Below, one piece after another: positions 1-9,562 of a stretch of 64,000 nt of DNA (position 1 is its first letter; each line of letters begins with the position of its first letter). Below the pieces are notes generated by a model. That model did no database searches and was not told the origin of the DNA. It was given only the letters and a program-made list of their open reading frames with translations. Where the stretch lies: contig JAQJVL010000002.1 in assembly GCA_035578905.1 (NCBI GenBank), positions 7,812,717-7,876,716 of the forward strand, written 5' to 3'. Made by a program: the position numbers and the translations under genes. This DNA comes from Stictocephala bisonia. Its lineage: Eukaryota; Arthropoda; Insecta; Hemiptera; Membracidae.

Positions 1-180
1 GAATATGAAATAACACGATGATATAACAATAACATCACATATATTTCACTAATCGTTCATTCAGCAACGTTTAGGTTTAAGAAAGGACTTAGTAGTCCTA
101 ACATCAATATTTGTTTATCTATTATACACAATAAAGATGTGTTTCGTCTCATTTATTTATTTTTTATTTGATTAACACTA

Positions 181-300
181 CTCGCCAGTTCACAAGGGCC
201 TGCAGCCTGTGCGTGAACTTACTTCAACGAGTGAAGTACCAAAGGTTTGCTCAGTTGAGGATTCGAACCATCACACCGGCGAAGCATTCATAAACAAACA
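181..300 (-). repeat. tRNA-derived SINE (SINE-I), minus-strand copy
   Basis: Read on the minus strand this matches the other SINE-I copies at 4896, 30006, 34120 and 52936. It has a tRNA-like B box (ggttcgaatcc), then the body motif 'cactcgttgaagtaagttca', then 'gcctgtg...gtgaactggcgag'. The internal Pol III boxes and several dispersed copies support a SINE rather than a functional tRNA; no cloverleaf could be drawn. Flanks 1-180 and 301-505 hold nothing I recognise. Confidence 0.7.
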
Positions 301-504
301 CATTGAAAAGGTTTGTGAATCACTTTAGAGTAATGGGTATAGTTTTAGTATCAAAAAAAGGTCAACCAATTTTTTTTTTTTTTAAAGGCTATTTAATTCA
401 ACCCTGAACCAGACCAACTATAAGACCTACATAATATTGCGGAGTTAAAATTACGTGATGTAAGTCTGATTTTCGGATAACTGATAAGCCTGTAGTGCGC
501 TAAA

Positions 505-760
505 CGTGTGTCAAGTTAGAGTGTGTCGAGTAGGTTTTTCACCAGTTTGCCTTTTGATGACGGGGTCAGCACCTTGTCAGCCCCTCTCTTTATTCCTCCA
601 AATCCTCAAAGACAAACGTAATAATTATTACTACAGATATATAAAAATGTACGTTAGTTTAAATCTAATTTTAACTGCCATTAAGGCGTTAGCTGCGGAC
701 ATTAGAAGGCAACCTATGTTCCTTTTTTCTCTGTGCTGTTATTCAGTAATCTACTCCTGG
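505..760 (+). repeat. Dispersed repeat family F, copy 1
   Basis: Aligns by eye with 6700-6930. Shared segments include a 'gtcgag' block, a cCCCTC-rich stretch followed by 'ccaaa(t)cctcaa', 'gtaataattattact', 'tataaa(a/g)atgta..ttag' and 'ttttttctctgtg'. Weaker matches occur at 22380-22460 and, reversed, at 44080-44200. The 90-aa open frame across it is not conserved between copies and is not called a gene. The element type is unknown. Confidence 0.5.
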
Positions 761-894
761 CATCCACCCAAAATGTAATTGTCGGTCTAGTAATGTTCAC
801 GCCGATGACAATTTAGTGAATGCTGTGTTAATAATGAGAGGCTGAGAACAGAATCTATCGTCTCTAAGTTCTTGGCCTCAGGGCCAACACATAT

Positions 895-1228
895 TCATAT
901 TATTCTGATTTGACACGCCGACACAGCTTGTGTGTATTTTAAGGCGGCTACGAGTGATTACTTCAGTGTGGGATGAGTATGTATGGCACGTGTAGTCTTG
1001 TTATTAAATGAGATCGACTTTGTTTAGAAAGGACCATTTTTTAATAGCGTAATAGCCAAGGCAACTAAGGGGCCTAAAGCTTTAGGGGAAATCTGAACCA
1101 CGAAGTATTACTCTGATTTTCAACTAACGGACAAGCCTTGTGCTCTACACAAAAATTCCAGACACTGACAACCACCCAACACGGACAACCCGGACTTCTC
1201 TAGTGTAAATTCAAGGGTTACAGCGCGC
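895..1228 (-). repeat. Dispersed repeat family A, minus-strand copy
   Basis: One of at least six copies of a 300-430 bp dispersed repeat; others are near 12390-13290, 18195-18620, 23825-24165, 47220-47470 and 55940-56260. Diagnostic blocks on its forward strand are a 'tggtccatattggttggtag' region, 'gcttgtc.gttgaaaatcag', 'actacgtggttcggatt', 'ctttctga..agtcgaactcag', and a 3' block with 'ccttaaaatacgcgcaa'. No coding capacity was seen. It is probably a non-autonomous transposable element; superfamily unknown. Confidence 0.6.
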
Positions 1229-1477
1229 TACGGTGCATGCCTTTATAAATACGCCAATACTTGAAAAGCTAAAGACACAGTTTCGACGAATTGTTGGTAT
1301 AACTAAAGTCCTACTATGCGGGTTACCACTTAATCATCCTTTAAAGGGGAACAAGTCATCTTCACTATAGTAATACTTTACTACGCACGCAGACTTCCGT
1401 CATCGTAGTTGCTATGACACTTATTCAATAGAATTACACAGTGGTGGAAGATTACTTCTCTCTCCCACTTGCACCAC

Positions 1478-1765
1478 ACACATACACGTACACTGATAGT
1501 GACCCACCCGCTAACTCATTCATGTACAGTGGTAGTTACCCACCCGCCCACCCATATACGTATAGTGATAGAGACCCACTCGCCCACCCATACACGTACA
1601 GTGATAGTGATCCACCCACCCATCCATACACGTACACTGATAGTGACCCATTCACGTACAGTGATAGAGATCCACCCGCTAACCCATATACGTACAGTGA
1701 TAGAGATCCACCCGCTAACCCATATACGTACAGTGATAGTGACCCACCCGCCCACATACACGTAT
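1478..1765 (-). repeat. GGGTGGG-type minisatellite, locus 1 (C-rich on +)
   Basis: About ten imperfect units of 28-30 bp and shorter, built on cccacc.gc.cacccatacacg followed by tacagtgatag. The same unit occurs at 6300, 14371, 28328 and 31428, in both orientations. Several overlapping open frames read through it (Thr/Tyr/Asp/Pro-rich on +, Val/Gly/Trp-rich on -). These are artefacts of a stop-free repeat, not genes. Confidence 0.85.
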
Positions 1766-2689
1766 AGATATAGTGAATTTACAATAAATCAAAATGCGGT
1801 AAAGCTTTCTGTATTACAAAATTAAACTGCTTTGAAATTATTTATGACCATCATTGCAAGGGATAACACAAAACATGCACTGAACTTAACCAATGAAATT
1901 TATATGTACAGCTACAATTACGAATAAATATACTTATAATTGTACATTTGATAAGAACTGAAATATCAGCGAAGGAGATGAGAAATGTAAAGAAGGATTA
2001 AATTCACAACTGTCCTTTGTCAACTCCAGACAGTTACTTAAAACTAAGAACTCACTGAGTCAGCTGAAGTCAGATTTGGAGTGCTGGATACAGCCAACTC
2101 AATTATATTTCTAAAGGGCGATTAATTCTTAACATAATATATGTTTATCTAAATATATATATGTATCGATTAAAATGAGTATAAATGGATATAATTTATA
2201 AACATTCAAACAACACTTCAATAAATATCTCTAGCAAAAAAATTATTTCAATCCAAAGGTAATGTAAAATGTATAAGTAAGTTAGAAAATCGATAATCAA
2301 AGTTTAACCGGATATGTTACTAATATCAGTGGAGGATATATTATATATTTATACCATATACAATGCGATATACCATTGATTACAAATAACTATTATAATA
2401 ATCGATACATTCTAGTTTGTATTACGGGTCCATACAATATCGTGATAATATGTTAATATGAAATTAGTAAAAATATCAAGTCATTTTTGCCACAGAAAAG
2501 TATCGATTAATTCCCAATGGCAAAGGAAACTGAGATAATAGTACGGTAGTTTAATACCTATGTTTTGTACGGAGCTTTATTGGCCATTCTCTTATAAACA
2601 CACTCTATCACTCATACAAAAAACGTGGTACATGGATTTATATTGGTAGTGAATTTAAAGAATCAACCTGACAATACTGAGGTAATAAC
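1766..2689. other. Unassigned AT-rich spacer
   Basis: No gene, repeat array or recognisable element. It is AT-rich, with short TA tracts near 2150 and 2340. Confidence 0.5.
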
Positions 2690-3420
2690 GCTTTGTCTTT
2701 AAGACACGTCGACTCTTGACACGCTTCTCTTAGACACATTGTCTCTTGATACACCATCTCCTAGACACATCGCCCGTCTACACAACGTCTCCTGGACACA
2801 TCGTCTCTTGAAACACCATCACCTATATACATCGCCCGTCTAGATACCGTCTCCTGGACACATCACATCTTGACACATCGTCTCCTAGACACATTTTCTC
2901 TTGATACATCGTCTTATAGACGCATCGTCTCCTGAACATGTCGTATTCTGAACACATTGTCTCTTGATACACCGTCGCCTAGACACATCGCCCGCCTACA
3001 CACCGTGTCCTGGATACAACGTCCCATGAAACACCGTCATCTAGACACATCGTATCTTGACACACCGTCTCCTGTTCACATTGTCTCTTGACACATCGTC
3101 TTCTAGACGAATCGTCTCGTGGACAAATCGTCTAAGACACATCTCTCCTGGACGCAATGAGTTCTAGACGCGTCGTCTCCTGGACACACCATCTCCTGAC
3201 AAATCGTCTCTTGACACACCGTCTTCTGGAAACATCACATCTTGACACAGCGTCTCCAGGACACATTGTCTCTTAACATATCGCCTTCTACACTCGTCGT
3301 CTCCTAAACACATCGTATCTTAACACATCATCTTCTCAATACATCATCGTCTCTTGACACCTTGACTTCTATCCGCACTGTCTCCTGAACACATCGTTTA
3401 AGAAACATCGTCTTGTTGAC
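2690..3420. repeat. Degenerate 15-16 bp minisatellite (GACACATCGTCTCCT-like)
   Basis: Roughly 45 imperfect copies of a 15-16 bp unit, gacacatcgtctcct or gacacaccgtctctt. High divergence between units suggests an old array. It directly adjoins the 104-bp satellite downstream. Confidence 0.85.
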
Positions 3421-4580
3421 ATTACCACTCAGTGAGACACATAATGCGCTGTAAGGTAAGATTGAAATAGTGTCATGCGGAACAGGGGAAGTCTTTTATC
3501 AAAGTAGCAGACCCTGCGGTGTTGTACCACTCAGTGAGCCACGTAATGAGCTGTACTATCTGAGATTGAAAAACTGCCACGTGGAACAGAGGAAGTCTGT
3601 TATCACATCAGCAGACCCTGCGGTGTTGTACCACTCAGTGAGCCACGTAATGAGCTGTACTATCTGAGATTGAAAAACTGCCACGTGGAACAGAGGAAGT
3701 CTGTTATCACATCAGCAGACCCTGCGGTGTTGTACCACTCAGTGAGCCACGTAATGAGCTGTACTATCTGAGATTGAAAAACTGCCATGTGGAACAGAGG
3801 AAGTCTGTTATCACATCAGCAGACTCTGAGGTACTGTACCACTCAGTGAGCCACGTAATGAGCTGTACTATCTGAGATTGAAAAACTGCCACGTGGAACA
3901 GAGGAAGTCTGTTATCACATCAGCAGACTCTGAGGTACTGTACCACTCAGTGAGCCACGTAATGAGCTGTACTATCTGAGATTGAAAGACTGCCACGTGG
4001 AACAGGGGAAGTCTTTTATCACATCAGCAGACTCTGAGGTACTGTACCACTCAGTGAGCCACGTAATGAGCTGTATTATCTGAGATTGAAAGACTGCCAC
4101 GTGGAACAGGGGAAGTCTTTTATCAAAGCAGCAGACCCTGCGGTGTTGTACCACTCAGTGAGCCACGTAATGAGCTGTACTATCTGAGATTGAAAAACTG
4201 CCATGTGGAACAGAGGAAGTCTGTTATCACATCAGCAGACTCTGAGGTACTGTACCACTCAGTGAGCCACGTAATGAGCTGTACTATCTGAGATTGAAAA
4301 ACTGCCACGTGGAACAGAGGAAGTATGTTATCACATCAGCAGACTCTGAGGTACTGTACCACTCAGTGAGCCACGTAATGAGCTGTACTATCTGAGATTG
4401 AAAGACTGCCACGTGGAACAGGGGAAGTCTTTTATCACATCAGCAGACTCTGAGGTGCTGTACCACTCAGTGAGCCACGTAATGAGCTGTACTATCTGAG
4501 ATTGAAAGACTGCCATGTGGAACAGAGGAAGTCTCTTATCAAAGCAGCAGACTCTGAGGTGTTGTACCACTCAGTGAGCT
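3421..4580. repeat. 104-bp tandem satellite, ~11 copies
   Basis: The marker taccactcag recurs at 3525, 3629 and 3733, giving an exact 104-bp period to about 4580. Units fall into subtypes (ccctgcggtgttg versus ctctgaggtactg; ggggaagtctttt versus gaggaagtctgtt). The unit contains a CACGTG (E-box-like) palindrome in most copies. Open frames of 60-65 aa on both strands arise from the repeat and should not be annotated as genes. Confidence 0.95.
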
Positions 4581-4767
4581 GGAACCACTTAATGCCTTTA
4601 CCACCGATCGTTGGCCTAAACTAATCAGGGCACACAGCTGTGACATTAACACAAGAGAACCCTATCGGGCGAGTAATAACACAGCTTCTTTAACGGCTGT
4701 TTATTTTTGGTAAACTTTTTTTAACAAAACAATGTTCAACAAAAAGTACAGGTACCTTTATATAAAA

Positions 4768-4850
4768 CTAGCTATACCCTCCCACTTCGGTTTTAAGTCA
4801 TAATATTGAGTTTGAAGATTTAATACCAAAATATAAGTAAATATTTCATC
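4768..4850 (+). repeat. Truncated left end of repeat family K
   Basis: Matches the left end of the longer K copy at 56824: actagct followed by a cc(c)gc/cttcgg-like block, then 'tcataatattgagtttga' and 'tttaata'. Only the first ~80 bp is present; the (AT)n and the right end are missing. Confidence 0.5.
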
Positions 4851-4895
4851 AATTTAAAGAACATTCAATAATTATAAAAATTAAATAAATCTAAA

Positions 4896-5055
4896 TAAAC
4901 TTCCGGCGTGGTGACTCAGTGGTTTCGGACTGCGGAGGGCATTTTCCAAGGTTCGAATCCCCACTGAGCCTACAGTCGGTACTTCACTCGTTGAATAAAG
5001 TTCACGCACAGGCTTGCAAGTCCATGTGAACTGGCGAGTGAAGTTTAAATTAAAA
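4896..5055 (+). repeat. tRNA-derived SINE (SINE-I), plus-strand copy
   Basis: Starts 'ccggcgtggtgactcag' (A-box-like), then has B box ggttcgaatcc, the body 'cactcgttgaataaagttca', and the 3' part 'gtgaactggcgagtgaagtt'. It is a good family reference copy because the 3' end is complete. From 5056 to 5820 I see nothing recognisable. Confidence 0.75.
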
Positions 5056-5820
5056 TTCACTAGCCACATAATATTAAAGAACCAAATCAAATGTTACTAT
5101 CGTAATTCTAACGTACACGACATCAAACGTTATAATAATTAATTATAATACAGGCTGTACAACAATTATTAGATCTTAATCACTGATACAGTTGCTAATA
5201 ATTTCTTTGTAATTTATCTTACTGTTATATTATTCCACACACTAAATTTTAGATATGTTGACCCCAGCTCCACCCAGTTCTGTGGCGTAATACTCCCAGG
5301 TTGACCAATCTATTCGTGGTCAAAGTATCGTTAGTGTTTTAGGCAAAGAAATTTTAACAGAATACGTACACCGCAACACTATTAGGGGTGGCTGAACATA
5401 TTAGTATTAGCTTTTTCGTAGTAGATGCATAAAAGTAAATATTACTCAGAGTAATTTATATTAATATTGTTGTATTCCGCCTGATATGATTCGCTGTTGC
5501 TGACTGCTGGCTGGTCTTCTAGCGCAAGCTTGATACAAGAAATATTATCCATTTCTATACAGTATTAATATTAGTGTGAATGCAAACAGATATTCATTTT
5601 TACATAAATATTAGTTAATATCAAAACACCAACTTTGTTATTGTTAACGATGTACGATTACAAATAAACGAACATTCACTCTCGGAATGTCTGACTGAAT
5701 AGAATGACTGAACTAACTAATATTACAAGTACATCACGACTAGAAATATTACTATTGCTGACCTTATTAAATCAGTGACGTATGGAGAAAAATATTAGTA
5801 ACATTTAATATTAGATATTT

Positions 5821-6010
5821 TCAACTAATATAGAATAGAATAGTTTATTGAAATAATTTTACAATTTTTGTGGTCTCGCTAAGTAAAAAAAACATACTTG
5901 TCAGCGAGGTTCAACATTAACTGCAATTTTTACTAAGCAGTCTTACATAATCTAAATTTTTTACTTACACATACTATATAAACTACATAATACATAATGT
6001 TAGAACTTAA
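5821..6010 (-). pseudogene. Probable LINE 3' end (minus strand)
   Basis: On the minus strand the segment ends in 'ttcaataaactattctatt', resembling the AATAAA-containing simple-repeat tail of insect non-LTR retrotransposons. There is no usable coding frame. The assignment rests on the tail alone, so it is weak. Confidence 0.3.
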
Positions 6011-6157
6011 ATGAAGAAGTTTTCATGTAACTAATAGAAAGTAACTAATATCATGAAACATCTAATACGAGCCATGCCTAAACACCATACTATATTTTTC
6101 AAACTGCAAGTTGACGGAGCATCGACAGATTTTTTTAATCATCTAACATCGAGTCTG

Positions 6158-6192
6158 AAAACTTGTAGGGTTGAAACTTCCCTACAAGTTTT
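6158..6192. other. Perfect 13-bp stem hairpin
   Basis: aaaacttgtaggg at 6158-6170 and its exact reverse complement at 6180-6192 enclose a 9-nt loop. Function is unknown; it is not followed by a T-run and no transcription unit is visible. Confidence 0.6.
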
Positions 6193-6299
6193 AGACAAAA
6201 TTTAAACTTTTTTTGGAAAGTTGGAAGTTGGAAGTTTACGCACAGCCTGGTGGTTCGTGTGAAGTTTTAATTTTAAAATATGTATAGATCAACATCAAT

Positions 6300-6560
6300 A
6301 CCACTGTATGTGTAGGGGTGGGTGGTTGGGTAAATATCACTGTACGTGTAATAGTGGGCTAGTGGGTCCTCAACACTGTGCATGTATTGGTGGGTGGGTG
6401 GGTCAATATCACTGTGCGTGTAAGGGTAGGTCAATACCATTGTACGTGTAAGGGTTGGCTAATGGGCTCTCAACACTGTGCGCGTAATGGTGGGAGGGTG
6501 AGTCAATATCACTGTACGTGTAGGGGTGGGTGGTTGGGTAAATATCACTGTACGTTTTAA
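6300..6560 (+). repeat. GGGTGGG-type minisatellite, locus 2 (G-rich on +)
   Basis: Units of the form gtgggtgg(gt) then caatatcactgt then acgtgtaggg, partly decayed (some units read ctcaacactgtgc). Same family as locus 1 but in opposite orientation. Confidence 0.8.
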
Positions 6561-6699
6561 AAAAATCCGTGCAATTTATTTAGTTAAACATTTACGTAAA
6601 TTTGTATACAAATTTCACTTCATATTCAAGGACATTAATGGCTTTTCGTTTGCTGTATAGAGCACAGAGAAGGAAGAAACAGTGGTCACATCCAACAGT

Positions 6700-6930
6700 G
6701 AGCTGAATGTGTATCGAGTATGTTTGTCGAGTTGTATTTTTCCAATTTATCATACGGATTGCAGGGCAGTCCCTCCCTCATTACCCCCAAATGTCCAAAC
6801 CTCAACGTAGTAATTATTACTAGTGATGTATAAAGATGTATATTAGTTGAAATATATTTATAACTACCACTTTGGCCTTCACTGTGGCCAAAAGAAAGTG
6901 ACATCTGATTCTTTTTTCTCTGTGGTTGCA
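6700..6930 (+). repeat. Dispersed repeat family F, copy 2
   Basis: Colinear with 505-760: gtcgagt, a CCCTCCCTCA block, 'gtaataattattact', 'gatgtat..tagttga' and 'ttttttctctgtgg'. No coding function. 6930-7385 is unassigned. Confidence 0.5.
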
Positions 6931-7387
6931 TGGATTACAGAAATACGTCCGGAAAAACTAATTACCAACAAATTATTTTCAACAGTAAAATCTCATTGGT
7001 TGACACCAGACAGAACGAGGCGTGTCGGTTCGCCATTTTCCAGCGAGAAAAAAAGTTTGCGGTACCTCAACTGTTGAAAAGGGGGCAACCTTTTACAGGC
7101 GTTAATTTATTCTTACAGACCTCTCCTTACATCACAGGGAAGTCTTTTTGATTACTGAATTGAGCTTTCAAAGATGTCGTTACAGCATGAATTGGTGCTT
7201 GGTGGTTTTAATAGAACGTATTTTATGAAGAAACTACGCGTTAGTTGATTTAAAACTTTATAAAATAGCATGATTACACTTTTGTAGTCAGATTTTTAGC
7301 ATTCTATACATTTTGAGAAATTTTCTACGTTTATCAAGTTTACTTAGCCACAGCAAATTATAAACCAATATTACAAATTTAGCTTAT

Positions 7388-7700
7388 GTTACAATTGGTC
7401 GATTGAGTAGTTGGTTAAAGTGAAAGTTCTCAGTTCGATCCCAATCGTAGTCAAATATTTTAAAAGGGTTCATATGATAAGTAGCTATTTATTCGCCCCT
7501 GTGCTGATAGGCTAACAATTACTGACGCTTTGTAAGGAATAGTCGGCCTTATATTGTAACAATGACTGAATCACTCATACAAATGTTGATAGGGTTAAGC
7601 AGATAACTACGAGCTGTTCATTTGTTACTGGGAGAAAGGGCTAATTATTGATAATTTCTAAGGAATAGTCTGACTTGTATTGTAACAAAGACAGCATTCA
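7388..7700 (+). repeat. Second SINE-like family (SINE-II), two partial copies
   Basis: A B-box-like 'gttcgatccc' followed by 'aatc.tagtcaa', 'agtagctatttattcg', then 'aaggaatagtc' and 'tattgtaacaa.gactga'. The second half repeats in degenerate form at ~7600-7700. Related segments lie at 33770-33965 and 59818-60000. tRNA-derived origin is inferred from the B box only. Confidence 0.45.
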
Positions 7701-7762
7701 CTCATGTACACTTAACGTGTATAGGGGAGGGGGTTTACATACTATTTATTAGGTAACATCCA

Positions 7763-8108
7763 TGTTACGGCGTATGTATGCCGCGGTAAGCTAATTCGGA
7801 AACGGGTAAATAGTAATTAATGAAACAAAATGAGATGTGAACACTGAGTTTATTGAAATTGTAGTTAATGGTAAGAACTATTGAAACTGTGACAAAACTT
7901 GAGATTAAAGTAAAATATAACTGATCTAAATAAACTGTAAATGTATCTAATCTATATGTAACGAATCTAAATGTATCGAATCTATATGAGCTCGTGGCTA
8001 CAACACTGCAAGAGTGGGTGAGGCGCTACGCGAGACTGACTGCCCGAGGGCCGAGGGGTGACGGCTCGAACCTACCCCCACCCCTACAGTAGAAATCAGT
8101 CTCGAACA
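7763..8108 (-). repeat. 3' LTR of the BEL/Pao element
   Basis: 346 bp. It matches the other LTR except for t versus c in the stretch 'gttaatggYaagaac'. Immediately inside it, on the coding strand, is the purine-rich aaggtgggcggga (+ strand 8109-8121, reversed), the likely plus-strand primer. The outer edge abuts the ATCCA target duplication. Confidence 0.95.
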
Positions 8109-8857
8109 TCCCGCCCACCTTGAAAATACCGGAAGGGTATTTTCAATACAACTAAAAATGAAAATGATACAATTTCAAACATGATGAAATGAAAAATACA
8201 AGTCTTAGCTAATGATGGTTATACATGGACAAATGTGATATTCACACTTAAAATAAATATACAAAATTAGCAAATACGACATTATCAAATACGTTATGAA
8301 CAACAATGAAGATTGAACATGGCAACAATGTTAGCCTCTTTACTATACAAATTGTAAGAAATAAGAAGAAAACTGACAAGATAAAATTACAGATGCGAGC
8401 ATCATGGTGATTTATATTAAAACATGAAAACATATAAAGTTATCAAATAAAACAATGAAAGTTATATAATACAAACAATGACGTTTCAAAATATTAGCTT
8501 AATAACTAAAATTGGCATAAATCTCGTTAAGTATAAAAAATAAAAATTCGCATTACTTCAAATAGCAGGCAAAGAATTGAAAGCAAAATGGTTTATAGAC
8601 ACAAATCATGAAATTCTTATAAATGATTATTAATAGTTATATGATATAATTGATACTATATTAGAAATGCTACGAAATGTACAAGTTAAAGATATTAGTA
8701 AGCATAATAATTTTATGAAAATTTAATTATGTGTCGAAAGTAACTAACTATTTGCATAAGGCTTCATTATTAATGTTAAACACATGATATGACAATGGGA
8801 AAAATAACTATAACTAAGTAAATTGTAAACACGATTGTGAATAGTCTTTTGGGACTT
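8109..8857 (-). other. Noncoding 3' region of the BEL/Pao element
   Basis: About 750 bp of AT-rich sequence between the end of the integrase frame and the 3' LTR. The only frame is a hydrophobic 61-aa run at 8248-8433 on the minus strand, with no recognisable similarity. I see no support for an envelope gene. The segment next to the LTR is the polypurine tract. Confidence 0.6.
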
Positions 8858-9562
8858 TTATTGTTCGATGGGTAGGAGGCATACCTTATTAACGCTCCTC
8901 TTTACCTCTCCCGCTGCAGTCTTTACTGTCACAACCCTTACCAGACCGTCCTTTCCTGGGTGGAGGTGGACAATTCTTCCCATTGGCCAAGAGAGAGGAG
9001 GTGAACTGTCGTCTTTCAACAACACAAGGTCTCCGATGTGTGGAGACGGGTGTTGTAGCTTCCACTTCCCCCTTTGCTGTAAATTGTTTAGATATTCCTT
9101 AGACCACCTTGACCAAAAGTGTTGTAGCAGGCGCTGCAAACGCTGCCATCGGGAAAGCCGTCCTTCAGGGATCTGCATCAGAAGCGGTTCTGGAAGAGCT
9201 GTGAGTGAGCCACCTGTAAGGAAATGTGCGGGAGTGAGGGCGGTTAGGTCGGAGGGATCATTAGACATGGGGGTTATAGGCCTAGAGTTCAAGACAGCCT
9301 CTATTTGTGCTATAACAGTGTTTAAATCATCGAAGGTACGAGCTGTTGATCCAACTATCCTCTGGAGATGGTGCTTAAGGGATTTAACTGCTGCTTCCCA
9401 TAAGCCTCCCATGTGTGGTGCATAGGGTAGAATGAAGCTCCATTGGATTCCATCTTGAATTGCCGCCTTTGAGATGGCAGGTGCTTCCTTCTCGAAGATA
9501 TTGTACAACCCTTGCATCTGTCTCTTGGCTCCAACGAACGTTCTTCCGTTGTCTGATGACAT
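8858..9562 (-). pseudogene. Integrase C-terminal half plus DUF5641-type tail (Pol remnant)
   Basis: 234 codons. The catalytic second Asp is seen as SSDNGRTFVGA (D at residue 4), and the catalytic Glu as PYAPHMGGLWEAAVKS (E56), the form typical of BEL/Pao integrases. Residues ~150-230 (WSRWSKEYLNNLQ... GDLVLLKD... GRIVHLHPGKDGLVRVV) match the DUF5641 domain that ends BEL Pol proteins. The zinc-binding N-terminus and first catalytic Asp are missing. Upstream in this frame there is an in-frame TAA about 40 bases before the Met, so the Met is an internal residue, not a native start. The real N-terminus was removed by the deletion that joins it, out of frame, to the protease region near 9566-9605. 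Confidence 0.93.

Noticed and set aside
1441..1825. Overlapping 73-118 aa frames on both strands (Tyr/Thr/Pro- and Gly/Trp-rich)
   Set aside because: They lie entirely in the GGGTGGG-type minisatellite; open frames on both strands in several phases come from the repeat having no stop codons.
4896..4970. tRNA gene (A-box and B-box with ggttcgaatcc)
   Set aside because: The tRNA-like head is followed by a conserved non-tRNA body and recurs in at least five diverged copies, so it is a SINE; no cloverleaf could be drawn.
8248..8433. Hydrophobic 61-aa frame as an envelope remnant of the BEL element
   Set aside because: Too short, AT-driven hydrophobicity, and no envelope-like features such as a cleavage site or Cys pattern.
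8868..9425. 185-aa plus-strand frame
   Set aside because: Antisense shadow of the BEL/Pao integrase fragment.
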